Below are positions 10,900-21,716 of a stretch of DNA of 64,000 nucleotides, one piece after another. The stretch covers positions 64,001 to 128,000 of the forward strand of contig JBBHKE010000940.1 in assembly GCA_037447655.1 (NCBI GenBank), read 5' to 3'. Made by a program: the position numbers and the translations under genes. Origin of the DNA: Zygnema cylindricum (lineage: Eukaryota > Streptophyta > Zygnematophyceae > Zygnematales > Zygnemataceae). The notes beneath the pieces were generated by a model, which was given only the letters and a program-made list of their open reading frames with translations, did no database searches and had not been told where the DNA came from. How positions within the stretch are numbered: the first letter of the stretch is position 1; each line of letters begins with the position of its first letter.

Positions 10900-11860
10900 T
10901 TTCGTCTTGTAACTTTGTTTTTAGCGATAATTCTCCATACTACTTTCAGAGCATTCGTATGTAAAGAAATCAAATCGTTACTTTAGATTGTGACGGATGT
11001 AGACGTGGGTGTATTTTGTGACGGTTGTAGACGACTAAAAAACTCGCGAGAATTAGTGACGTTTACAAAGCAGCGATGGTTGTAGACGTCTAGCTACTTG
11101 TGATATAGTAGATGTTTAGGGTTTGTGACATTTTGACGTCACGCTCAAATTATGACAGCGTTGACGTCACAAATTCTAAAACTTTCCGCCATGGTTTCCC
11201 GATTTTGATTTTTAGTATTTTCTCACTCTACTTGCCATCATAATACGCCCAAAGATAGTAAAAAGAAAATGTTTTTAGAGATCTTTCATTTGATACCATT
11301 ATTGGCATTTTTCATTGTAAGACTTGTGAGATAGACACGGTAGTGGGAGAGGGAGAGAGAAAGAGGCGCTTTCATGGACTTCGCTTTTGCGAAATGGAAT
11401 CTGTTGGTCGAGACCTTCCATGGCCCTTGTACCAAAATCAACGCACGGTAAACATCACGGACGGTCTGGAAACGTGCAGTGGGTTCTTTTTTTCTGGTAT
11501 TCCGCGCACAAAAATAGTAAAAAACTTTCGACACGTGCGACAACATCGGCCTATTCACTCACCTCATATAACCTTTTTTTAAATCACCTCATGAGGTGAT
11601 TTTATGTAAAATTTGAACATGAGATGGTAGGTCGCGAAAGTGGGTCGAAATGCGCTAGACGAAAAAATGCAGTACATATAAAATTCAAGGTAACGTAACT
11701 TGTACTGTGGTAATTTCAATTTTTTGGTACGGATGCGGATTTTCTCATTTTTTTTTAAGTTATGGAGGAAAACGACAGGAAATAAATGTAACTTTAGCAC
11801 ATGCAAAAGTACCCTTACTCTACAAAGTCGGAAGGAAACTTTAAAATCCTTCAAATTCAT
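10900..11860. mobile_element. Partial fold-back repeat element
   Basis: The 10.9-11.58 kb segment is homologous to the arms of the inverted-repeat element at 24.1-26.0 kb. Shared marks are TGACGTCAC motifs, AAACTTTCCGCCATGG, the CATTTGATACCATTA string and a GGGAGAGGGAGAGA tract. It ends in the palindrome AAATCACCTCATGAGGTGAT near 11581-11600. The following 250 bp match the centre of the same element in inverse orientation. Only one arm and part of the centre are present. Confidence 0.55.
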
Positions 11861-12845
11861 TAAAATAATATATCATCAAACCCTTGCCTCTTGAAATGTA
11901 TGTCGACAACAAAACTACACCGTTCATCGTTATTCGGGTTAAAGGATTTCTCGCCATTTAACACACCTTTTCTTGTGCGCACTTGTCGGATTGTCAATCA
12001 GAGATTGCCAACAGGAAGACGAGACTTTTGCCTTTCAATAACAACCATCTGCTTATCAATTCGACATTTGTGCGCGGTGAAAATATGTTTTACATGGCGA
12101 AAAAAACTTCAACACTAATATTTATTAACGGCGTACATATAGATGGTCACTAGCACCTAGAATTCAATTACAATATACTTTGAAAATAAATGTACACTAC
12201 TCAATTTTTACGTGATATTGTGGCGCCTAGTTGTAGTACTCTAAAAGATTACGATGCAAGACGACGAAGCCTTTGTTGATTTTACCGTCATTCAAAACCT
12301 CCTAACCATCCACAAGTTGAGGTTATATTTTTACTGGAACCGCAAATACGAAAAGGTCCATGTAGTCTTTCTTCCCAATCAGTGTAAGACACCTCACCGC
12401 CATACACAATTACTGTATGCATTATGTACGATAATTTTATGCTCTAGATTCAACATCTACTTCATCACGTATCCCAAAATATTTATCTACACATTTATGT
12501 TCTTTAGATATTTTGTTCACATCAAGTCGGTTCATGTATGGAGATTAACTTTTTGTCGCTATCTATGGGTCATAAATCTCTCATAAACAATATGGCACCA
12601 GAAGATGACATAATACAACAAATGATGACCTTTCTTTTTGGAAGCTCTATAGTTTATGCACAACACGTCACGTCTCTGATAACGAGTCGTTATGCGTTCT
12701 GTGTTACGAGCAAGAAAGTCAACCTGATTCATCGTGGCTAGTCAAATCTTAGAGTGTTGGAGCTCTATTTTTCGCGGGTCGTAGGGTTTTTCAAAATGAG
12801 AGATTTTCACCCAAAAACCACAGTCAACCTTGTAATTCTAAATAC
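11861..12845. other. AT-rich intergenic DNA, no gene seen
   Basis: Several open frames of 60-110 codons occur but none has recognisable content, and codon composition follows the AT-rich background. Confidence 0.45.
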
Positions 12846-13078
12846 TGTTGAGTCTAAGCGCCCTTTGGTGTTTTGTAAAAATAATGATCATATATTCTAA
12901 AGGATTGACTTCAAGGCGAGATTCTAATAAATATAGTATAGATTCCAAAGGATTGATTATAGGGCGTCAATGTACATTTTAGGTAACACCTAAAGTAATG
13001 ACGTAGATTTGGACGCCAAGAAAAATATGACGACACGACTAAGAATATAAAAGTGTATTAATCAAGAGATAATAAGAG
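12846..13078. mobile_element. Left part of a copia-type LTR interrupted by the gypsy insertion
   Basis: Sequence from TGTTGAGTCTAAG onward parallels the copia LTR at 46188-46702: AAAGGATTGAC, GGGCGTCAATGTACA, ACCTAAAGTAATGACGTAGA. The homology stops at about 13078, where the gypsy-associated repeats begin. It resumes at about 23851. Confidence 0.55.
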
Positions 13079-14556
13079 TTGTCGTGCATGACAGTACAAC
13101 CGTAAATGGCATGCATCACAACCCGCGTGGGTCGCCGAAAAACACCAGAAAATGAATGACCATTACATATGTACAGTATTGTGACCACAATCGGAGGACA
13201 AAGAATATATACTTCAATAAATAATAAATGAATATGCTCAAAGAAACAAAGCAAATTATTCCGAACACCTGGACTTAGCAAGGAAATGAAAGACAAAACA
13301 AGATTGGGTAAGTAAATATTTGCGACAGTAGGCACTAGCCTCTGAAGTCTTTTAATATTCCCTACAGGAGTCCAACCAGCGGACCTCAACCCTTCCCTAA
13401 CCGGTTGAAGGGGCCGAGATAGCCGGTATTCCCACAAAGCCGGACAACCCTTCCCTAACCGGTTGAAGGGGCCGAGATAGCCGGTATTCCCACAAAGCCG
13501 GACAGGACTGAAACCAAACCGCCAAATCAGCGCTTTGACAGCAAGAAAACACCAAAACCGCACAACACAATTCGTTCACCACGACAAGTAGAGCACAGTC
13601 TGGAGGGAAACCTTGCAGGCTGGCTTGCGCCGGTATATTAGGTAAGGTCTTAATATAAAGAAAAGGAGAAGCTCAGAGACAATTACTAGCATGAAACTAT
13701 GGGGCTGAAAAAGGAAAAACCCTAACTCAAAAACTAGCCTGTCACTAAATATTTTAGGTGAAACCCTAACAGTAGAGTTCGACAAATCCCGAGAATAATG
13801 CTTGTCAGAAAAAGACAACCTTCCAATGTTAGATTCCCGTACTTAATTTGCAAAAGTTACTTTCTCGCCAAATGGCATTTATCCTATGCTCTCACTAATC
13901 TGTACGGCTACACTTATTCCTACATGTCTTTGAGCAGGCAGGTTCTAGGTTAAAACGTTGCCAGTTTCAAGAGACTACCGCTGCGTGGCCGCCTCAGACT
14001 GCCTTACATCTACACCTCGAGGATAAAAACCATCCCTAAGCTAAGCAAAAATGATGCATGAACCTCCAAGGGTTCATGACTTCTAACACCTGTCAGGTTA
14101 GTAGCCGTTTAAATTCCTGACGTCTGATGCCGTACCGTGGTCCAGTTCCACGCTGATTTCACATCGTGTTCCTGTGGTGACGTACGAGAGTATATTTCGA
14201 CCTTTGTCCCGTACAAATCTCTAGTTGTACTCTCGGATATGTACCTGTCACGTCACCAAAACTTCAATTAGTCTAGGATTTAATCACAATACACGCTGAC
14301 GTCTTACGGTATGACAGCTCTCGTGCATGAGAGTACAATCGTGAATGGCACGCATCACATTCCGCGTGGGTCGCCGAAAAACACCAGAAAATGAATGACC
14401 ATTACATATGTATTGTATTTGTGACCACAATCAGAGGACAAAGCATATATACTCCAAGAAATAATAAATGAATCTGCCCGAAAACAAGCAAATTATTCCG
14501 AACACCTGGACTTAGCAACGAAATGAAAGACAAAACAAGATCGGGTAAGTAAGGAT
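13075..14556 (-). mobile_element. LTR-like repeats on the pol side of the gypsy element
   Basis: Two repeats are stacked here. One unit of about 240 bp (13075-13312) recurs at 14318-14556, sharing GTGGGTCGCCGAAAAACACC. A unit of about 1 kb (13313-14317) recurs at 22905-23850 at very high similarity, in the same orientation. This copy has an extra 58-bp tandem duplication (about 13388-13503) absent from the other. A G-rich, PPT-like run (CCCCCCCCCC on the plus strand, about 14562) lies at the inner edge. The direct repeats bracket the gypsy coding region, so they are probably its LTRs, but exact LTR borders could not be fixed. Confidence 0.6.
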
Positions 14557-14580
14557 GGAATCCCCCCCCCCTCCAGCTCC

Positions 14581-14916
14581 TTAGCTTGCAGGGGAGCTGG
14601 TTAGGACAGCCGGTAGGTCGCGACACCTGTGGCAAAACCACTGTCCAGCCGGGATAGTGTGCAGAAGTGGAACCAAACACTCCATATGGAATCCCAAATT
14701 GCAATAGTCACAAAGGAGCATTGTTGTTTCTCCATCAGATCGTCGGTATAATTGGCACTCAATGGCCTTAGTAATTGGCATCCGCCACAGATCCATGCTG
14801 TGGGAAAGATCGGGTAGATAGCAGGGGGCACAATGTTTCGAATGCTCCCCCAAAGTTCGCGTGTCGGCCCCTTGTAGGCTTAATAATCTATTGGGGTCGA
14901 TTTTTGTTATCCTCAA
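14581..14916 (-). pseudogene. PHD finger at the end of the gypsy polyprotein (frameshifted)
   Basis: PHD fingers bind histone H3 tails. The frame starts with an integrase-tail segment (RITKIDPNRLLSLQGADTRT) and ends with MLLCDYCNLGFHMECL, then IPAGQWFCHRC. These are the last C-x2-C, H-x2-C and W-x-C-x2-C ligand sets of a canonical PHD finger. The first C-x2-C pair (WICGGC) is readable only in the overlapping frame 14601-14831, so a single-base indel splits the domain. A targeting module of this kind at the C-terminus of integrase is analogous to the chromodomain of chromoviruses; that role is inference. Confidence 0.8.
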
Positions 14917-15905
14917 ATGTGAGCTGACACATCCGTGTCAAGTGTATTAAAAGTTTGCCGTCGCAAATAAACGTAATTCCCCACCCGAAAGGGTTTTTGT
15001 CGTGGTCGGTAGCTGCCACTGCGAGTCTTCGCAAACCGTAAAGAGTCTCGATGTTGGGCAATCTGCAAGTTTTCAAAAGCCATGGGCATTTCTCTAGCGA
15101 AAAGCAACGCTCGGTTAGTTAGTTCTTCCAAAAACAGAGAATCAGACATAAGATGTAGAGGTAAGCTCGCGGCTTTCTGTACATTTCTACCTAGTAGTGG
15201 TTTTCGACCAAATAACACATAATAGGGGCTGAAATTTGCCATAATGGCCTGTAGAGACATGCGATAACCCATGACAATACATCCCAATGATTCATCCCAC
15301 ACTGTAATCTGTTTTTCTAAGCAATGTTTACGCAAAGCACGCTTAAAGGTTTGTACTGCTCTCTCTGCCAAACCGTCTGCTTGAGGATGATCTCGGCTCG
15401 TCCGCCGGTGATCGATTAACGCCTCGTCCAGCATCTCCTGAAATTCACCGCGAAACTCGGTTCCTTGGTCGGTAAAAACTTCTGCGGGGGCTCCGTATCA
15501 AAGTAGCACATGCTCTTTCAAAGCTGCCGTAGTGAGTTTGGCAGTTTTCTGTGAAAGGGCCACAACTTCCACCCTTTTGCTGAAATTTTTGATCATAATC
15601 ATAATGTACTGCTTGCCCCTTCGAGAAATGGGAAAGGGTCCTGCAAGATCACACGACCACCTGTAAAAGAGACCCCGAATAGGCAAGGGCTGAAGGGAGG
15701 TTTGTCGGTTAGAAAATAAAGTTCTTAGCCGGTCACAGATGCTGCATTCGTGCAACACAGCCGCCACATCAGCCTGCATGCCGGACCACCAATAACATGC
15801 CTGTACCAAACTCAAAGTCCGTTTGGTGCCATAGTGTCCAAGGTCAGTACGAATTTGGTTGATAAGTGATAATCGTTCCGTCGGTCGTGGGACATGCCGG
15901 TGACT
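14913..15905 (-). pseudogene. Gypsy integrase (interrupted)
   Basis: The upper segment (15498-15815) contains the end of the zinc-binding domain, ECSICDRLR, and the first catalytic region, WSCDLAGPFP. After TGA at 15498-15500 the same frame continues with VFTDQGTEFRGEF (second catalytic Asp) and the segment 14913-15434, HPQADGLAERAVQTFKRAL (catalytic Glu). FRVGNYVYLRRQTFN is the GPY-like tail. The interrupting TGA lies where gypsy integrases normally carry Arg before YGAP, consistent with CGA to TGA decay. DNA-joining enzyme of the element, not functional as written. Confidence 0.88.
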
Positions 15906-15911
15906 TCCATC

Positions 15912-17475
15912 TTAGAGAAGACGAATAAGTGAGCCCCCCATCCATAAGTAACTTTGGGCTCTCTTACGAACACGCTCCTCTTCCATTCGTAAGGTGCTCG
16001 CCCGAAAAGACTGAGTAGATTGGAAAAGAATTAAAGCACTGTCGCGCCACGGATCGTGTTCGGTTTTGTGATATGTAGGTGCAGAAAAACTGTAGATTTG
16101 ATGCGCTCCAGCCGATAGGGAGGCAACCGTTTCGCCATCCAAATCCTGTCCTACCCCATTATCAATGGAGTTGGGCAAAGGATTTCTGGAGAGTCCGTCG
16201 GCATTCAAGTTGAGGAGCCCGGGTCGGTGAATTATTTCCATATCATATTTCTGTAAAATAAGAGCCCAACGGGCTAATTTGCCGGATAGCTTGTCATTGG
16301 TCATGAGCCAATGCAACGGTTGATGGTCAGTAAGAAGGGTAAAAGGCTTGCCATAGAGGTAATGTCAGAAATGCACAATACCCCAAACTGCTGCAAGGCA
16401 TTCTCCCTCGTAACTACTGTAATTTGATTCCGCTTGGTTGTTGCTTTTGATTGGCATAAGCCACCACATATTCTTCACCTGTGAGTTCACGCTGAGTTAG
16501 AATGGCCGCAATACCTGGCTTACTGAAGTCTGTGTGTAGGCAAAATGGTAACTTATGATTCGGTGGACAAAAAATGGGGGCGGTGGACAGTGCGTCCTTT
16601 AATCCCTGATATGCCTTAATTTGAGAGGGTGCCCACGTGAACGGAACTGATTTCTTCAAGAGTTCATTTAGTGGTGATGCAAGTGTGTTGAAACTCGGAA
16701 CAAACCGCCGGTAGTAATTGGCTAACCCTAGAAATCCATGCAGACTAGTCAAATCAGTGGGGGCCAGTAGTTTACTAATCGCTTCCACTTTGACTTCTAA
16801 TGGGGTAATTCCCTCCAACGAGATAAAGTGCCCAAGATATGGCACACCTTCGGCCCCAAAAGTATATTTGGCAGGATGACATTTGAGTCATGCCTTTTTC
16901 AATTCCTTCAGGACCCATTCTATATGCACTGCATGTTCCTCTATAGAGGCTGAAGCGATGATTAGATCGTCGATATAGCAACGAGCAAACTTACATCCCC
17001 CCAAGACTGAGTCCATGACTTACTGGAATACTGCCGGTGCATTTTTTTAGTCCAAAGGGCATAACTGCCCATTCCCAACGTCCGTCACTACCCCAAAATG
17101 CAGTTTTGTGCCGATCTTTTTCTTCTATTTCGATCTGATTAAATCCCAGTCGCAGATCTAGGATGCTAAAATATTTAGCTCCTCCAACGTGATCAAAAAT
17201 GTCCTCGGCCAACGGCATTGGATGTCGCCCTGGATTGTACGTGAATTCAGTTCTCGATAGTCCCCGCACATGCGACCTTCTGTAAAATTCCCCTCCGCGT
17301 CTTTTTTACGAGGCATGACGGTAGGAGCGGCAAAGGTGGAATCGGACCTATAAATCAGACCTGCCTCTTCTAACTCTGCGCATCGTTTGTCCACGGATTC
17401 CCATTCAGTTTCTGATAGACAATGCTTGGGCTTAAATATAGGTCTGTCATCTTCCAGGCCAATAGACATTTTCTA
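15912..17475 (-). pseudogene. Gypsy reverse transcriptase and RNase H (frameshifted)
   Basis: Segments in order: 17158-17469 with CAELEEAGLIYRS and RMCGDYRELNS; 16991-17269 (another frame) with YFSILDLRLGFNQI and AVMPFGLKK; back in the first frame YIDD (bases 16966-16977); a premature TGA at 16888-16890; then 16414-16845 with PYLGHFIS, LHGFLGLANYYRRFV and the RNase H start LHTDFSKPGIAAIL; and 15912-16316 with RWALILQKYDMEIIHRPG and NADGLSR. Two compensating frameshifts enclose the palm-domain segment. It copies element RNA into DNA; inactive in this copy. Confidence 0.92.
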
Positions 17476-17544
17476 AGTCGTGTGTTGACCTAAGTCTTTC
17501 ATGGAGAAAGCAAATGCTTTTTTTGTTCCGGTTTATGACTTTAT

Positions 17545-18045
17545 CTAACATTCGTGTTTAGTTGTTGTTAGTCCAGTTCCGAATTTCCATGTCGGTTTTT
17601 CAGGCGTGTTAATGGTCATGGCTTCCATGGCTTGTGCAAATGCTAGCTGTTCATCTGTTATCAAGGAGTGACCTAACTCATACTCGAGAGGATGCTGATG
17701 CAAACAATTTACTGCGTGATGCCAACTTCTGGACGGAAATGCAGCTGTCCAGTGTGGTGATGCTCGTACCGGAACATGAGATCTAGCGGCCGTGTATGCT
17801 GGGAGAGACCAACTCATATGACTAGGTTCCAAAAAATCATAAATAGTGTGATCTGTGTCAGACTTAGTGGGGAAAGGAAAAAGAGCGAGCTGAAATTTTG
17901 TACCCCGAAGAGAAGGTGAAGATTTGGAAGCCGTGTGTTTAAATGGTGTATGCCCCCCCCCAGCTGATTGAGACGGATGGTTCTGTGGGTATCGACCAGC
18001 TGCAAACCCCATGCCTAAGACAAATGACAGTGATAGGGGATCCAT
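17545..18045 (-). CDS. Linker region of the gypsy polyprotein between methyltransferase and RT
   Basis: A 166-codon frame in phase with the methyltransferase upstream and the RT downstream. No domain recognised. It is His/Ser/Pro-rich at first, and its second half reads PLEYELGHSLITDEQLAFAQ. Because it keeps the polyprotein phase, it is best read as spacer sequence of the same protein rather than a separate gene. Confidence 0.55.
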   Translation of the reverse strand: MDPLSLSFVLGMGFAAGRYPQNHPSQSAGGGHTPFKHTASKSSPSLRGTKFQLALFPFPTKSDTDHTIYDFLEPSHMSWSLPAYTAARSHVPVRASPHWTAAFPSRSWHHAVNCLHQHPLEYELGHSLITDEQLAFAQAMEAMTINTPEKPTWKFGTGLTTTKHEC

Positions 18046-18075
18046 GACACGACCAAGTAAGGTGCAGCGCTGCCT

Positions 18076-19392
18076 CTAGGTGAGTCCCGGAGCAGCAGTG
18101 GTGCTTGAGATGAAATGTAAAAGATGTTCTCGTTCTGCGGCAGTAGGTTCCTCTAAGCTGCCTGTATGAGTATTCTGAAGCATGCCCGATACATTAAACG
18201 AGTATGCGTGAGAGTGTGGATATGCAACTAGTGTAGGCAGTGCAGGTAGTGGTTGGCCCGGGATGTTAAGACCAAATGCAGGAGGATAGTCAGTCTGTAT
18301 ACAGGTTTGGACCTTATGAAATTGAAGAAGTGCATCCTGAATGGAAAGGTTAGGTGGACGGACATCGATGTTAGCTTGTCGGAGCCGACTCATGTCCACC
18401 AGGTTAGTCCGCTTAGAACGAACCCGGTGGGCTAGCGAACTGTGGCGTGCGGCATCAATGATCAGTGGTGGTCCAATTAATGATTCAATGCGTTTATAAT
18501 CTGCGAGGACCGCCGATCGGGGGTCATTATAAGCTGCAATATTTTCTAGGATGTATCCGAAAGGGCGATCAAGTCTTTGGAAGAAGTGGATCAGACGAAC
18601 CACCTCGAAGAACAGCTTAGTACGCAAATCAGCGAGACCTAAACCTTTCCCGGCCCTAGACATACCCTGACATTCCCATCCGGCAAAGAGGAGATCAATT
18701 GGTTCCAATTCCATTAAATGATGATTTCCTATTAGCCGGATATCCTGTGGCAAAGTCGAATGCATATCGCGGAACGTAGACTGAGGTAAGAGATGAGGAT
18801 ACTGTTCGTGCAAGACTTGACAGTGGTGCAACTGAGCACGTCTGGCTAAAGGATCAATATCTACGGAATAGTGATGTTTTATCAGAAGACTGTTCCGAAG
18901 GCAAGAGAGAAGTGAAGTCCCTATTCCTGCAAAAAGGTCTAAGATGACGAGACCGTTTTGGTGAGGTTGTAAATTGACCGGTGTCCATTTAATGGGCAAG
19001 AACCCGGAAGGATCTATCGTAATGGAGGGTGGATCTGGAATACTATATAAAGGAATTGGTATAGAAAATTTATAAAGCTGGTCAAACTCCAAAGAGTTTA
19101 TGATAAATTTTGGTGTACTAAATAATTCTGGTAAACCCGGGGGATCTGGTGAGATTTCATCCGCGGTTAGAGATTCAAGGATGTTTGCACTTATGCCATT
19201 TGCGCCATAGGCTGGCAAGATCAGCGCTGAATGAGTTGTAGTAGGCATGGGTTGCCGGGCCGAGATAATGGGTAAGCAAATCTTACGTTCCGGAAAGTTG
19301 TTGGGTCTGTACGAAAATGTCTGATCATGCATATCAACCCCCCCCCCCAACTCGAAAAATAACGTCTTGACCGACCAAACTTTCATAGTCAC
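18076..19392 (-). CDS. C5 cytosine DNA methyltransferase domain embedded in the gypsy element
   Basis: An uninterrupted 438-codon frame that transfers methyl groups from S-adenosylmethionine to cytosine. Residue positions count from the first Met. Motif I LDLFAGIGTS is at 151-160, the motif II acidic pair YSVDID at 175-180, and motif IV LLFAGWECQGMSRAGKGLG at 234-252 with catalytic Cys241. Motif VI is LENIAAY (282-288) and motif VIII AHRVRSKRTN (321-330). The Pro before the catalytic Cys (usual PCQ) is Glu here. The N-terminal 140 residues have no recognised domain, and a target-recognition region would follow 345. It is in frame with the protease segment upstream (separated by stops at 19546 and 19423) and with the linker and RT downstream, so it was part of the polyprotein. 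Methyltransferase capture by gypsy elements has been described for charophyte algae. Activity of this copy is untested. Confidence 0.9.
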   Translation of the reverse strand: MTMKVWSVKTLFFELGGGVDMHDQTFSYRPNNFPERKICLPIISARQPMPTTTHSALILPAYGANGISANILESLTADEISPDPPGLPELFSTPKFIINSLEFDQLYKFSIPIPLYSIPDPPSITIDPSGFLPIKWTPVNLQPHQNGLVILDLFAGIGTSLLSCLRNSLLIKHHYSVDIDPLARRAQLHHCQVLHEQYPHLLPQSTFRDMHSTLPQDIRLIGNHHLMELEPIDLLFAGWECQGMSRAGKGLGLADLRTKLFFEVVRLIHFFQRLDRPFGYILENIAAYNDPRSAVLADYKRIESLIGPPLIIDAARHSSLAHRVRSKRTNLVDMSRLRQANIDVRPPNLSIQDALLQFHKVQTCIQTDYPPAFGLNIPGQPLPALPTLVAYPHSHAYSFNVSGMLQNTHTGSLEEPTAAEREHLLHFISSTTAAPGLT

Positions 19393-19422
19393 TACACTTG
19401 GTGACCAAGGCGTGAGTATAAT

Positions 19423-20694
19423 TTATGCAAAATCCGTTGCTGACTGACTTTGAAAATGAAAACAGATTGGTTCTATCGTAATACCGAGGACTAGCTCTGT
19501 GGTACCTGCGGAAGTCAATAGACGTGTGGTAGTGGGTTGCAGCTTTTATGATGTAAGACCTATTTTGATGGCAAAATCAGAACCAAGAATAATTGGCTTC
19601 GCGCCCGTATCCATGAGAGGAAGTGTCGGAGCAACCCCATTAACTGGGAAAACGCCCAATCTGTTATCTAAAAAATTGATGTGAGGAGTGAGGCTAGACC
19701 GCTCTTCAAGAGTAATAGCTTGAAGAGAGAGAGCATTACGATGGTTTTGTAATGCCTGTAACACAACTGATGAAGGAGTTAGATCTACCATTCTGTCATT
19801 GCTATCTAACTCTGGGAGCATGGTGGACAAGATTGACAAACGTTCTTTCACCTTATATGTGTCTTGTATGCTCTTCTCCAAGATTGTTAATGCTTCGGCG
19901 GTGATGCTTGAAGCCGTTTCTGGAATAGGGGAGCGGGGTTCTTTGGCAAATGATAGTGGGATAAGCGTGTTAATGGATTTTGACTCGCGATTATGATCGG
20001 GAGTCCCTTTAAACTGAGTTGCCCGCTGTTGAACAGTGGACTCCCGAAGAGATCGCCCAGCAAAAGACGGCATATGGACCACCGTTCGGGCCATTCCGGT
20101 GAATTGCGGTTTACCCTGCGCCATAAGCGCGGCAAACTGCTCCTTCATCATAGCCGCTACGATAGCGTGCATCTCGGCTTTCTCTCGGTCCCTCCTGCTG
20201 ATTTTTGGAGGGTTGTCTTTCTCTACCCCTTTGGGTGGAGTGACCAATTTTGCCGAGCGAGCAGGTATACCGCCGTTTTTGATTTGATTTTGATAACTGA
20301 AATCGGGATTTTTAATGTGACATCGATGTACATAATGACCCGTTTGATTACAATGAGTACATGTGGCGGTCTTATCCGGACAGCTGCGTGCGTCGTGACC
20401 AGTGTGACCACATCGAAAACATATACGAACACCAGGGTTTGTTGGTAATGTTCCCATGGCCGGAGCTCTTGGAGGTCTCGGATTAGGCCATGGGTTGCGT
20501 GGATTAGGATTAGGATTGGGGTTTGCATTAGAAGAAGACTTAGGTCGCTCATGAGCGTCCCACCAGCTGGTCTGCATTTCATACCGTACGGCGTATTCTG
20601 CAGCCTGCTCGAAAGTAAATTTGAGGCCATATGCCTCAGTCAGGTGGCTTTGAATGAAACGTCGAGATTGGGTGTGAAATTGCCCCACAAATTT
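19423..20694 (-). pseudogene. Gypsy nucleocapsid (two CCHC knuckles) and aspartic protease
   Basis: The segment 19546-20688 opens with gag C-terminal sequence (FTFEQAAEYAVRYE). An Asn-Pro repeat stretch follows, then the knuckles CFRCGHTGHDARSC and CTHCNQTGHYVHRC. The protease signature PLMDTGAKPIILGSDF has the DTGA active site. The frame is cut by TAA at 19546-19548. Protease-like sequence continues in phase to a second TAA at 19423-19425 and then enters the methyltransferase frame. Confidence 0.9.
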
Positions 20695-21716
20695 CTAAAC
20701 TGCCTCTACGTCTGACATGAGATCTGGCAGTGCTTCACGTAATGTTTCCATACGTGCTCGCAATACCGGAGCGGTTTTGCCTGGGCGATGTTCAAAATTC
20801 ATTAGTTCTTTAACCTGGTCGGGATTCTGCATTCGGTATTCTTCCTGTAATAAACTGAAGACAAACGATATCGGATCCCTTAGAGGAACCAGCATTGCAG
20901 GGCGGGCTGGAATTGCTGCCCGAGCTGCAACGGCAAACTGATGAGGGACCTTAGGTATTTCCGGTGAAATTTCGTTACCTGCAGAGTCATAAACTGCGGG
21001 TACCGCAGCTTGGAAAAGAATTTTTGGACTGCCTGTTATGGCTAAAGATCCAGAATATGCGGGTGCCATGTCATAACACAAATTGCCACATATTTCCGTG
21101 TATATAGAGATAGGGCCAATCCCCTAAGGTATCGCCCAAGTAATGAAAAAGCAACACGTAAATCATAACGGTCTTGATAGTGGAATGCGAGATCCCGCAT
21201 CTCGGTATCAAAAAACATTCGAAAATGTGAGAAGGACATAGTGTCTTTGAGACCCGAGTAAGAAAACTGATTTCTACCTCCTCCGGTGTCTATGGACGAT
21301 GCCATGTCCACGCTGAAAGGACGGTAATTAGTGTGAATGAAACCGCCCACCGAGAAAACTGATGGCGGTAAACCTAGACCCTGTATGTCAAGCGAGTCGG
21401 TGTCCGAATCTTCCCCCAAACCGTGGGTGAAAGACGAGGAAACAGAAGACGTAGACCTATGGAGAGAACAAAGACTTGATCTCGACTGACTGGGTGATTT
21501 TAAAAATGGAGACTGAACTACTGAGTTTGGCAAAGATATCGCAGGGAAGCCGACCGTGATCAACCCTCTGGGCGACCTTCGGTAAGCACCTGAGCTTCTG
21601 GTGGTACCAGCCGGGAACTGTAAATTATTCCAGTCCGTTGGCATGTAACCAGAAGATTGTCCTATCCGAATGCAGCTAAATGCCGAACACACGCAAAAGT
21701 ATGCTAATAACGGCAA
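20695..21716 (-). pseudogene. Gypsy gag (capsid) with one frameshift and one stop
   Basis: The upstream frame 21042-21716 is Ser-rich at first and ends in capsid-like sequence (FFDTEMRDLAFHYQDRYD, LRGLALSLYTRKYV). The second frame, 20695-21081, continues capsid sequence (FSLLQEEYRMQNPDQV, RARMETLREALPDLM) and stops at TAG 20695-20697, after which gag continues in phase. The overlap at 21042-21081 marks a frameshift. Structural protein of the virus-like particle. Confidence 0.75.

Noticed and set aside
14601-14831. Separate small gene overlapping the PHD segment
   Set aside because: It is the alternative frame carrying the first C-x2-C pair of the same frameshifted PHD finger.
18253-18435. 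Plus-strand frame within the methyltransferase
   Set aside because: Antisense shadow of the intact 438-codon frame.
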